A stretch of DNA of 62,081 bases from Acidobacteriota bacterium. GTDB taxonomy: Bacteria; Acidobacteriota; Thermoanaerobaculia; Multivoradales; JAHZIX01. Below are positions 34,539-42,376 of the stretch, piece by piece. The stretch lies in assembly GCA_034211275.1 (NCBI GenBank), contig JAXHTF010000015.1, positions 1-62,081 on the forward strand, read 5' to 3'. The notes beneath the pieces are model-generated. The model was not told where the DNA came from. It saw only the letters and a program-made list of their open reading frames with translations, and made no database searches. Position 1 is the stretch's first letter, and each line of letters starts with the position of its first letter. The translations under genes and the position numbers were made by a program.

Positions 34539-35315
34539 TCAGCCCTCGGAGCTGGTTGCTGGATGGTCCGTGCCGGAACTCGGGTAATGCTCGACGAAAT
34601 GCTCCAGCTCCTCCGGCGTGCCCAACACCCACACCTCCGGGCTGACATCCACCCGCAGCTCCACTCCTTCCGCCAGCAGGCGGTTGTAGAGAGGGGCGAC
34701 GTAGTACTCGCCGCGGCTGCGATCCTGCTCCGCCACCATGGCGTCGGCGTGGCGCACGAAGTCTGAGCCGCGGGTGAAGTGGTAGAGGCCGGTGGTGGCC
34801 CACGGGGAGATGCGGCGCTTCTCGGCGGTTTCCACCACCCGGCCCTCATCGTCCAGGCGGGCGAAGCTCCAGCGGTCGCCGGGCGCCTGGAAGACGCCCA
34901 AGACGCCCCCGACCTGGGGTGGCAGCTGGGGGAGAGTCTGCACCAGGTTGGTACGGCAGAAGGTGTCGGCGTTGTAGATGATCAGCGGCTCCGGAACGTC
35001 GATGTGCTCCCGCGCCGTTAGCACCGTGCACGCCTGGCCGGCGGTGACCTCCGGAAGGCCGATGACGATGGGATCGTAGTCGCTGTAGCGCTCCTCGATG
35101 TCCCGGCGCAGCCCCTGCTGCTCCAGGTGCTCCTCCAGCGCCACGAAGATCAGCCGTCGGGCCAGCTCCAGGGGCAGGCTGTCCACCGCCCAGCTGTACA
35201 TGGGCCGGCCGAAGACCTCGATGAGGGGCTTGGGCACGGTGTAGCCGGCGTCCCGGAAGCGCTGTCCGTGGCCGGCCATGGGGATCACCATGTTGACGGT
35301 GCGTTGGACGCTCAT
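34539..35315 (-). CDS. Sugar-phosphate nucleotidyltransferase
   Basis: A 258-residue NTP_transferase protein with MVIPMAGHGQRFRDAGYTVPKPLIEV (split signature: MAGHGQRF and PKPLIEV), IIYNADTFC as the metal-binding strand and EYYVAPLYN. It would activate a sugar 1-phosphate to an NDP-sugar. The start ATG at 35315 overlaps the stop of the kinase/nucleotidyltransferase fusion (ATGA), and it ends five bases before the GT2 gene. Two nucleotidyltransferase domains in adjacent genes suggest either two sugars or a split regulatory/catalytic arrangement. Confidence 0.88.
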   Translation of the reverse strand: MSVQRTVNMVIPMAGHGQRFRDAGYTVPKPLIEVFGRPMYSWAVDSLPLELARRLIFVALEEHLEQQGLRRDIEERYSDYDPIVIGLPEVTAGQACTVLTAREHIDVPEPLIIYNADTFCRTNLVQTLPQLPPQVGGVLGVFQAPGDRWSFARLDDEGRVVETAEKRRISPWATTGLYHFTRGSDFVRHADAMVAEQDRSRGEYYVAPLYNRLLAEGVELRVDVSPEVWVLGTPEELEHFVEHYPSSGTDHPATSSEG

Positions 35316-37060
35316 GAGACAGCTTCTTTCTGCGCCGGCTTCGGGCTGGTGTCTCCGGAGAGCGTGCCTTCTGCGACGGCCTCGTCGAGGAGCTCCAGAC
35401 CCCGCACGACCATGGCCAGCTGGCGCCGCGGTGCGTCGTAGTGCAGCGCCGGCATGCTGAGGAAGAGCAGAGCGGTGATGAAGAGCACTTGCTCCCGCGG
35501 GAAGCGGGCGAAGAAGACCTTCTCGAAGCGCTGGCGGATCTCTTCGTGCTCCGGCCGGGAGCGGATGTCGAGGGAGATCCGGTCCCCCTCCACCCGCACC
35601 GTGAACAGATCGTTGACGATGAAATCGTAGAGCCCGTAGACCGAGTGGTAGAGCTTGGCCAGGTCGTAGCGCGGGTCGCCGTAGATTCCCGGCGCATCGA
35701 AGCTGCCCCGGGGGTCGAGCAGCTTGACGATGCCCGAGCGCAGGTCGTAGAGAATGTTGGACAGGCACAAATCGCCGTGCATCACCGCGGCTTCGGTGCC
35801 GTCGGCGAGGGCCTCCACCCGCTCCTCCACCACCGGCCACAGCTGCCGCAGGCTGTGCACGGGGCGGCCGTTGATCTCCAGCGGCCCCGGATGGTCGATG
35901 AGATCCCGCAGCTCCTGCGGCCCTCGACATTCCTCCAGCCGCCGCCGGGTCTTGGTCAGATACATGCGCCGCACCGCTTGGGCCTCCAGCGGCCGTCGGC
36001 GCTGCAGGAAGCCCTGCTCCAGGATGTCCGCCAAGTGCTGGAAGACCCGTTCCCAGATCCCGGCGTCGACATTCTCGAAGACGAAGATCTCCGACAGGCT
36101 GGGATAGCCGTAATATTCCAGGGTCATCCACGGATCATTCCAGTCGGTGGAGGAGGCCAGGAGGCGCGGGAAGAGCACCGCCAGGTCCTCCGGCAACAGC
36201 CGCAAATAGTTGATCTCGTCGATGAGCTTGGCCACGTGTTGGCTACGTTTGGTGAGAGTGCCCAGGACCGGGTCGATGCTCAATTCGTTGAACGCCCGCA
36301 TCTGAAGCAGCGAGCGGTGGGAGTCGGCCTGGCGGTCCGGATTGCCGCAGTCCAGCCACTCCGCCGCCGGTGCCACCCGCACCGGGGCCTCGGCCTGGAG
36401 GGCGGCCAGGACGTCTGCCATCTGCGCCCGGCGGCCTGCTTGGTCGGCGGCCTCCACCGCTTGCCGGGCGAGGCGCCGGAGGCGGTCCAGGTCCGGGAAG
36501 TAATAGACACCGATGAGCGCCTGAAGGTTGCCTTCGAGGCCCGGCTCCTTGTCCCGCAGCCGGGTCAGCATGCCGCCGGGATCCGTTTCCGCCAGGCACC
36601 AGCGATAGCTTTCCTCTACCGCATGTACCAGCACCCACGGGTCGTCGGAGGCCAGCAGCTTCGGGTCCTCGAAGCGGAAGTGGGTATCTCCCAGTACCAC
36701 CAGGGCGGAGCGGGCGGTGGAGGCTTCCGCCAGCTCCAGCAGGGTCAGCCCCAGGCCGCCGTCCCGGCTGGGGGCGAGAAACTCCACCTGGCTGCCGGTG
36801 GGGGCGGCGCATTCGACGAAATCTTCCACGTAGAGCCCCCGCCGCGGCACCGCCATGCGGAAATGCCGCAGCCCGAGGCCGTGGAGATACTCGAGCATCC
36901 AGTAGATCACCGGCCGTCCGGCCACCGGCACCATCGCCGTGCAGGTCACGTTGGCCAGCCCCAACACCCCTTCCGGCGGCGGTCCGGCGGCGGGAATGAG
37001 GACTTCGAGGTGGGGGTTCTTGCGAAGACTGGACATATTCAGTGGACGGCTTGATGGCAT
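35312..37060 (-). CDS. Nucleotidyltransferase-like domain fused to an aminoglycoside-phosphotransferase-like kinase
   Basis: A 582-residue fusion. Residues about 15-255 resemble an NTP_transferase (LEVLIPAAGPPPEGVLG, MVPVAGRPVIYWMLEYL, VVLGDTHF, EWLDCGN). Residues about 265-560 resemble an APH/choline-kinase fold with VMHGDLCLSNILYD near residue 428 (the catalytic loop H-G-D-x4-N) and LLDPRGSF as the metal-binding segment. Kinase plus nucleotidylyltransferase in one chain would turn a free sugar into its NDP form in two steps, as AmgK and MurU do separately (analogy only). The classical G-x-G-T-R signature of nucleotidyltransferases is altered to AAGPPPEG, so the first domain may be weak or inactive. 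Start at 37060 or at an ATG eight codons downstream. Confidence 0.78.
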   Translation of the reverse strand: MPSSRPLNMSSLRKNPHLEVLIPAAGPPPEGVLGLANVTCTAMVPVAGRPVIYWMLEYLHGLGLRHFRMAVPRRGLYVEDFVECAAPTGSQVEFLAPSRDGGLGLTLLELAEASTARSALVVLGDTHFRFEDPKLLASDDPWVLVHAVEESYRWCLAETDPGGMLTRLRDKEPGLEGNLQALIGVYYFPDLDRLRRLARQAVEAADQAGRRAQMADVLAALQAEAPVRVAPAAEWLDCGNPDRQADSHRSLLQMRAFNELSIDPVLGTLTKRSQHVAKLIDEINYLRLLPEDLAVLFPRLLASSTDWNDPWMTLEYYGYPSLSEIFVFENVDAGIWERVFQHLADILEQGFLQRRRPLEAQAVRRMYLTKTRRRLEECRGPQELRDLIDHPGPLEINGRPVHSLRQLWPVVEERVEALADGTEAAVMHGDLCLSNILYDLRSGIVKLLDPRGSFDAPGIYGDPRYDLAKLYHSVYGLYDFIVNDLFTVRVEGDRISLDIRSRPEHEEIRQRFEKVFFARFPREQVLFITALLFLSMPALHYDAPRRQLAMVVRGLELLDEAVAEGTLSGDTSPKPAQKEAVS

Positions 37061-37197
37061 CGGTTCAATGGGACGGTGGATACCCCTCGTCGTCGGCCTG
37101 GCGGAGACTGCGCTATCGGAGCTTCAGGATCATCAGGCGCCACAGTTGAGGATAGCGGACTTTCGGCAGGTTCTCATTGGAGTTCAGGGGAGTGAGC

Positions 37198-38151
37198 TCA
37201 CGGGGCGAGCGAACGGATCCAGTCGATGGTGAGGCGTAGACCTTCTTCCAGCGAAGTGGAGGGAGTGTAGCCGAAATCCTCACGAGCTCGCGTGATCGAT
37301 CCGCATCGGCTGGTGACCTGGTCCCAACTGCGGCGGCCGGTGAATCGAATCTCGCTGGTGCTATCGGACAGACGGATGATCTGTTTGGCGAGGTCGATGA
37401 TCTTGGTCTCTTGGCCTGTAGCTAGATTGTAGGCTTTGCCTTGTGAGGCGGAGGACGTAGCAGCACCGACAATGCCTGCAACCGTGTCGCCGTTGAAGGT
37501 GAAATCTCGCGTTTCGTTGCCCTCACCGGTGATGTTCAGGGGGTCGCCCCGTAGCGCGAGCTTAATGAAATTGGGGATGACATTGCGGTAGCGGCCGGGG
37601 CGTTCTCCGGGCCCGTAGCTATTGAACGGGCGGACGATGGTTCCAGGGAGACCGTAGTGCTCCATGAAGAATTGCAGGTACTGCTCGCCCAGGAACTTGG
37701 TGATGGCATAGGGGGTTTCGGTCGCATGGGTTGGCTGGTCTTCGCTAATGGCTCCGGACACGTTGCCGTAGACGCACGACGAGGATGCGTAGAGGAATCG
37801 CTGAAACCCGCCCAAGTCTTCCGCCGCGTGAGCAGTTCTCTCAAGGAGAGCGAGGGTTCCTCCTCCGTTGATCTCAAGGTCTTGGACCGGGTGATCTACC
37901 GAGTTCTGGTTCGCAAAAAGGGCGGCCAGGTGGAATACATAGGTGAAACCGTGGTCTGTGAAGAGCCGATCAAGGAGACCCAGGTCGGTGACGCTACCCT
38001 CGACGAACCGGGCTCCTTCGGGAACGTTCTCGGGATACCCAGAGGAAAGATCATCGAGGACGACAACTTCGAAGTCTCGGCGGAGCAACTCTGCTGCCAG
38101 GCGCGAACCGATGGCACCGGCTCCACCTGTGACCAATGCGACGTGTTTCAT
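37198..38151 (-). CDS. NAD-dependent epimerase/dehydratase (UDP-glucose 4-epimerase-like)
   Basis: A 317-residue extended short-chain dehydrogenase. MKHVALVTGGAGAIGSRLA is the NAD-binding loop (G-G-x-G-x-I-G), FHLAALFANQNSVDHP follows, and the catalytic triad shows Ser in YASSSCVYG and Y-x3-K in YAITKFLGEQY. It likely interconverts a UDP- or GDP-hexose at C4 or another position. The ATG at 38151 overlaps the methyltransferase stop (ATGA). Base composition here and in the next two upstream genes is slightly lower in GC and less GC3-biased than in the rest of the cluster, hinting that this part was acquired separately. Confidence 0.88.
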   Translation of the reverse strand: MKHVALVTGGAGAIGSRLAAELLRRDFEVVVLDDLSSGYPENVPEGARFVEGSVTDLGLLDRLFTDHGFTYVFHLAALFANQNSVDHPVQDLEINGGGTLALLERTAHAAEDLGGFQRFLYASSSCVYGNVSGAISEDQPTHATETPYAITKFLGEQYLQFFMEHYGLPGTIVRPFNSYGPGERPGRYRNVIPNFIKLALRGDPLNITGEGNETRDFTFNGDTVAGIVGAATSSASQGKAYNLATGQETKIIDLAKQIIRLSDSTSEIRFTGRRSWDQVTSRCGSITRAREDFGYTPSTSLEEGLRLTIDWIRSLAP

Positions 38152-39086
38152 GTTGACGAGCTCTCCAGGGCTGTACCGAAGACGCTCCATTCAAGGGGCG
38201 TGGGTTCTGGACGGTTGAATAGCGCGCGCAGGGCCTTGAATGGCCGGATTCTGCGGGCGGTGGCCGCTGCTGCATTGTAGCTGCTGGTAGGAAGCGGACA
38301 ATGGAGGTTGGTAATGAGGTCCCTGGGCACGGTGATCCGGGGTCGATCCAGGAGCTCGAAATGATCGAGCATCGAAGTCATAAAGGCTTCAAACTCTTGT
38401 TGATCAAGGGGACTGTGATGCGCCGTTCGCGGACCTCCTCTCATCCACGTATCAAGGGTGCAGATGAACAAACCTCCGGGGACGAGAACTCTTCGGATCT
38501 CGATGATGGCGCGTTCCAGCGCTTCGAAGGGTAGGTGTTCGAGCACCGAGATGTTGGTTACCGCCTCGATGGAGTGATCCTCCAGAGATAGCCTCGTCAC
38601 ATCCTCCCGGCGGTAGGCGATTCGTTCCAAAGCTTTGGGACCTAACAGCGCTCGGAGACCCGGTTGAAGTTGGCGAAAGGAGCTCTCCATAGCCGGATCG
38701 ATATCCGAGGCAACGACCTCATACCCACTGGACGCCAGGAAGGATGGGAAGAAAGTGAGGGCTGATCCGATGTCCAGGATCCTGGCCCCCGGGGCGGCGA
38801 AACGGCGGAGGGCATCGAGGGCGAAGGGATACTCCCAGATACGCGTGTTGGTGTGGAGGGCGTCCAGGGGCCAAGGATAGGTCTCGGGCCATCCCTCTCC
38901 ACTGGCGACTTGCTGCCCATAGGCGGTTGAGAACTCCTCGAGCTCCTTGAACAGCTCGATGAAGCGCGGCAGTTTAAGATCTTGGAAGGATCCGAAGCGC
39001 GCGCCGTTGAACTCAGCGCTAAAGAATTTCCGGGAGGAGCCGGGATCCACCGGTTGGTTGGGCGGGCTTGGCTGCTGGTTGCTCAT
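38148..39086 (-). CDS. SAM-dependent methyltransferase (class I)
   Basis: A 312-residue protein with motif I ILDIGSALTFFPSFLA (residues about 102-117), VVASDIDPAM, and VTNISVLEHLPFEALE, a typical class I arrangement for methyltransferases of polysaccharide loci. The first 95 residues form an extra N-terminal region of unknown role. ATG at 39086 overlaps the GT4 stop in a TGATG; a GTG one codon earlier would give GTGA. The position between a GT4 and an epimerase suggests sugar O-methylation. Confidence 0.8.
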   Translation of the reverse strand: MSNQQPSPPNQPVDPGSSRKFFSAEFNGARFGSFQDLKLPRFIELFKELEEFSTAYGQQVASGEGWPETYPWPLDALHTNTRIWEYPFALDALRRFAAPGARILDIGSALTFFPSFLASSGYEVVASDIDPAMESSFRQLQPGLRALLGPKALERIAYRREDVTRLSLEDHSIEAVTNISVLEHLPFEALERAIIEIRRVLVPGGLFICTLDTWMRGGPRTAHHSPLDQQEFEAFMTSMLDHFELLDRPRITVPRDLITNLHCPLPTSSYNAAAATARRIRPFKALRALFNRPEPTPLEWSVFGTALESSST

Positions 39087-40354
39087 CACTTCTCTACTTC
39101 GTTGCGCTGACGTTGGTTGGCCTTGGAATCTTGCTGTGCCGCTTCTCGGACATACTCACGAAACAACCGATGATTGCGGCTGGGGTCGAAAGTAGCCCTC
39201 GCACTTCCCAAGCCTCTTGAGAAGGACGGTGTGTCATCTTCGTCGAGCCACTGCTTGATCCAGCTTCTCAGATCTTCCAACCTCTCGCGATGCAGTAGGA
39301 ATCCCGCTTCGTGATGACGGAAGAACCTTGCCGTAGCATAGTCCTCCGGGCAATGGACGAGGGTCGGCGCTCCTGCCAGGCAGTAATCCACCACCTTGGT
39401 CGGCAGAGCGTACCGCAGAGAGTCGGTGGGGAGACTGGGGCTATCGTGGAAGCTTAGGGGAAGGTAGAGCAAGTCGCATTGGGAGAGCTCTTCGAGTAGA
39501 CGCTGATGATCGCTTTCGAAGCGAATCTCGATGCGCGGATGGAGAAGCCCGCAAGCTTCCAGCACCGCTTGCCGGGCCGGAGTCCAGACCCGCAGACAGA
39601 GTCGAGGTTCAGCCTCCACTACGGAGGCGAGACACTTCATCAGGTCCTGATTGTTCTCGTAGATCGTACCGGCATAGCCGACAAGACGGCCTTCTTCGCC
39701 GGTCGTGTGGGGTCGAGGGACCACCTCTGAGGCCCAGGACAGGTCGGCGACGTGAGGTAATACCCGGGCTTCGATACCGGCGGTCTGCCGGTACAACTCG
39801 GCGGTGTAGTCGGACAGCGCCACTACAAGCCCGTGGTGCAAGGTTCTTGATTCGATCCACGCTGCGAGCTTACCTTCGAGGCGCCCACGGTGCTCGGCGG
39901 CTTGCCGGTAGGGGTCATGGACGTAGTAGACCACCGGCACGCCGGTGAGCTTGGAGAGCAAATAGCTGGTGAAGATCCACAAGGGCTGATGGTAGACCGT
40001 GAGCAGGCAGCCGGGGCGAAACCGGTAGATCCGCCAAAGGCCGTAGAGCAGCAGGCAGGGGGCGCAGAGGTAGGCGAGGGCGGTGCGGATCCGCGAGCCG
40101 CGGCGAAACGGCCAGAGCCGCTGGTGTAGACGATATCGATGTACGGGATGGCGAAAGCGGTGCAACCGCTGGCGGCGACCCTGAGTGCGGTCTTCGCAGA
40201 CGACCTCCACCTTGCCAGCGGGGAGCGGGTCGAGCAGAGCTGCGAGGATCGCCGGGCTACCGGAAGGGAAGTCCGGATCGGTCCAGGTCCACACCAAGAG
40301 CCGGGGTAGATCCGCTGGGGGAGGCGTAGAAGAGTGCTCGGTGGCCGTGCTCAT
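39086..40354 (-). CDS. Glycosyltransferase family 4-like
   Basis: A 422-residue protein. The N-terminal half shows YLCAPCLLLYGLWRIYRF (membrane-proximal), LTVYHQPLWIF and VVYYVHDPYRQAAEHRG; the C-terminal half has LVGYAGTIYENNQDLMKCL, LLYLPLSFHDSPSLPTDSLR and ALPTKVVDYCLAGAPTLVH. The layout matches GT-B/GT4 enzymes, with the usual E-x7-E motif not clearly preserved. It starts with a TGATG overlap with the upstream CDP-glycerol-transferase-like gene. Confidence 0.78.
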   Translation of the reverse strand: MSTATEHSSTPPPADLPRLLVWTWTDPDFPSGSPAILAALLDPLPAGKVEVVCEDRTQGRRQRLHRFRHPVHRYRLHQRLWPFRRGSRIRTALAYLCAPCLLLYGLWRIYRFRPGCLLTVYHQPLWIFTSYLLSKLTGVPVVYYVHDPYRQAAEHRGRLEGKLAAWIESRTLHHGLVVALSDYTAELYRQTAGIEARVLPHVADLSWASEVVPRPHTTGEEGRLVGYAGTIYENNQDLMKCLASVVEAEPRLCLRVWTPARQAVLEACGLLHPRIEIRFESDHQRLLEELSQCDLLYLPLSFHDSPSLPTDSLRYALPTKVVDYCLAGAPTLVHCPEDYATARFFRHHEAGFLLHRERLEDLRSWIKQWLDEDDTPSFSRGLGSARATFDPSRNHRLFREYVREAAQQDSKANQRQRNEVEK

Positions 40355-42327
40355 CAGGCTTTCTCTCGATTTCCTGCGGCGGCCCGGGTGGCTTGGAGAC
40401 AGTCCTCGATGGCCCGAGCAGCGGATTCTGCTGCATCTCCACGGCCGCCGTTGAGCAACTCGTCAAAGAGCCGCTGCCGGCCGGCTTGGAGCTGCCGCCG
40501 CAGGTCTTTGTCGTTCTGCAGCCGAAGGATCGTATGCACTAGCTGGTTCTCGTCTTCGGCGGCGAGGGCCGCGCCGTAGGCCTCATAGTTTACGAAGTCC
40601 GGTCGACCGGTGAGATTGCACACGATGAGGGGCTTGGCGAAGACGCAGGCTTCGTAGCCGGTGGTGCTGGAGACGACGATCACCAGGTCCGACTCGCGGA
40701 TGATCTCTTGAGAATTGCCCTGGCGGATCAGCTCCACCTCCGGGTAGGCGGCGAGGATCCGCTCCGGCAGGCCGGTGGCGTCCGCCGGGTGGGTCTTGAC
40801 CGTCAGCCCGGCGCCGGGGATGCGGCGGGCGGCGCCGGCCACCAGCTCCAGGGTGCGGCGGGAGACCGCCAGGGTCGAGACCGCCCCGCCGGAGCGGGAG
40901 GCCATGAAAGAGATGCTCAGGGGTTCACCGGCGGCGGGGAAGTTCTCGGATCGCCGGTTCCAAGCCTCCCGCAGGGGGGCGTCGTAGAGAGTCGCGCCGA
41001 CGCATCGCAGGCGCTCGCCGGCGACACCGAAGCCCTCCAGAGCTCGTCGCTCGTGCTCCCCCCAGACCAGGATCAGGTCGTGACAGAAGCGTGAATAGAC
41101 CCGGCGGGAGGGGAAGATGCCGTGCTGGAGGTAGGCCGCCCTGCCGCCCCGGCGGCGCAAGGTGAGGGCGGCGGCCCGGCCTTGGATGCTGCTGTAGGTG
41201 GTGGAGAGCACCACCCGGGGCTTCAGATGCTCCCAGGCCTGGTCGTAGACCTCGAGCCAGTGGGCGGCTTCGACCAGCAGGGGCAGCCCCCGATGGTGCA
41301 GCAGACGCAGGAGCTCGGCCAGCGGCTGGACCTGCGGGGGCGTTTCTCGGACCGTTGGCAGCGGGGTGGTGGCAAGGCCCAGCAGCTGCTGGAGGGCGGA
41401 CCGCCGGGCGCGCATCCAGTGGCCCCGAAGCAGGCGGGAAGCCGAGGTCACCACCTCTTCCATGGAGGTCGTCGTTGGCTCGGAGGAGCTGCCGGCGGTG
41501 AACTCGGCGAGACGATGGGCCACCCGCTGCCGGGCGGGCAACCAGCGCACCGCCATGCCCCGTTCCGCGAGAGCCCTGGCCACCGGCAGCGAGGTGCGGA
41601 CGCTGTTGGGGAAATACTCGGTGAGGACCACCGGCGCCGGCTCCAAGGCGGGGCGGCGGCGGAGGGCGGCGCGCAGCCGCGAACGCCAGCGTTCCACGGC
41701 GCGCCAGTGGCGCTCCAGCAACCGGCGGGGCGCGCTCCGGCAACGGTCGAGAAGATTCGGCCGCCGGAGCTCGATCCAGCGCGGCTCGAGCTGCGGCACG
41801 CTGGCCAGCAGGGCGCGGATCTCCGCCGGTGCTCTGCCCTCGGCACCGTTGGTGACCCAGATTAGTCGGTCCGGGGAGAAGCGGTGGAGCAGGTCGACGA
41901 GGTTGCACCATCGGGAGAGAGGATGGGCGAGATCGAAGAGGAGGGCGTAGCGGGCCGCGGCCAGGATCTCCTGGGCCGGCGCCATGGTGCCGCCGGCAGC
42001 CTCACTGCCCACGACCTGGTCGATCCAGTCCATCAGCCGATCCAGGAAGTCTTCCCCGCGGTGGTCCGCCACGCGCTGGAGGGGCTCCGGCTGCTCCTCC
42101 GAGGGAGGCGGGTTCTCCGAAGAAGACTGCGGCCATACGGTGCTTGCTGGCCAGACGGTGTTCTCTAGCCAGACAGTGCTCTCTGGCCAGACAGTGCTCG
42201 CAGGTGCGATCTCGATGAGGCGATGCGGCGGCTCGTCCCGAGTGCTCGGATTGCCGGCGGCCTCCCGGACCCGCTGCAGCTCCTCGTTGGTGAGGCTCTC
42301 CAGGTCGTAGAAGAGGACGGTATTCAT
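40354..42327 (-). CDS. CDP-glycerol glycerophosphotransferase-like / surface-carbohydrate GT-B protein
   Basis: A 657-residue protein. The C-terminal third is recognisable: RAAYLQHGIFPSRRVYSRF, ILVWGEHERRALEGFGV, LTVKTHPADATGLPERIL, and DLVIVVSSTTGYEACVFAKP, as in CDP-glycerol transferases and related capsule proteins. The N-terminal 120 residues are Pro/Ser/Glu-rich and contain four six-residue repeats of the type STVWPx (residues about 44-67), encoded by 18-base tandem units. The middle is Arg- and Leu-rich, without a recognised domain. The start ATG at 42327 is the last of a series of ATGA junctions in a tandemly repeated region (see 42324-42376). It ends in a TGATG junction with the following GT4. 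Confidence 0.7.
   Translation of the reverse strand: MNTVLFYDLESLTNEELQRVREAAGNPSTRDEPPHRLIEIAPASTVWPESTVWLENTVWPASTVWPQSSSENPPPSEEQPEPLQRVADHRGEDFLDRLMDWIDQVVGSEAAGGTMAPAQEILAAARYALLFDLAHPLSRWCNLVDLLHRFSPDRLIWVTNGAEGRAPAEIRALLASVPQLEPRWIELRRPNLLDRCRSAPRRLLERHWRAVERWRSRLRAALRRRPALEPAPVVLTEYFPNSVRTSLPVARALAERGMAVRWLPARQRVAHRLAEFTAGSSSEPTTTSMEEVVTSASRLLRGHWMRARRSALQQLLGLATTPLPTVRETPPQVQPLAELLRLLHHRGLPLLVEAAHWLEVYDQAWEHLKPRVVLSTTYSSIQGRAAALTLRRRGGRAAYLQHGIFPSRRVYSRFCHDLILVWGEHERRALEGFGVAGERLRCVGATLYDAPLREAWNRRSENFPAAGEPLSISFMASRSGGAVSTLAVSRRTLELVAGAARRIPGAGLTVKTHPADATGLPERILAAYPEVELIRQGNSQEIIRESDLVIVVSSTTGYEACVFAKPLIVCNLTGRPDFVNYEAYGAALAAEDENQLVHTILRLQNDKDLRRQLQAGRQRLFDELLNGGRGDAAESAARAIEDCLQATRAAAGNREKA
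42131..42202 (-). repeat. Four 18-base tandem repeats encoding STVWPx units
   Basis: Four consecutive 18-base units on the plus strand (42131-42148, 42149-42166, 42167-42184, 42185-42202) share GGCCAGACRGTGCTCTCT with a few substitutions. They translate in frame on the minus strand as repeats of S/N-T-V-W-P/L-x near the N-terminus of the glycerophosphotransferase-like protein. The multiple-of-three length means copy-number change would not break the frame. Confidence 0.88.
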
Positions 42328-42376
42328 GGGGACCGTTGATTCATGGGAATGGTTGATTCATGGGAACGGTGTTCAT
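42324..42376 (-). other. Chain of two mini-ORFs linked by ATGA overlaps in a tandem start-region repeat
   Basis: On the minus strand ATG occurs at 42376, 42344 and 42327, each overlapping a stop as ATGA, with a further ATG at 42361. The flippase stop overlaps ATG 42376, which encodes MNTVPMNQPFP and stops. That stop overlaps ATG 42344, which encodes MNQRSP and stops. That stop overlaps ATG 42327, the start of the 657-residue protein. The region consists of 15- to 17-base near-repeats of ATGAAYMMMSSKYCCC type, consistent with duplication of the original start. The mini-ORFs may pass ribosomes from the flippase to the main gene. Confidence 0.75.

Noticed and set aside
35441-37054. 537-residue plus-strand open frame
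   Set aside because: Antisense of the nucleotidyltransferase-kinase fusion; shadow composition.
42131-42202. Possible CRISPR-like short repeats
   Set aside because: Only four contiguous 18-base units without spacers, in frame inside a gene.
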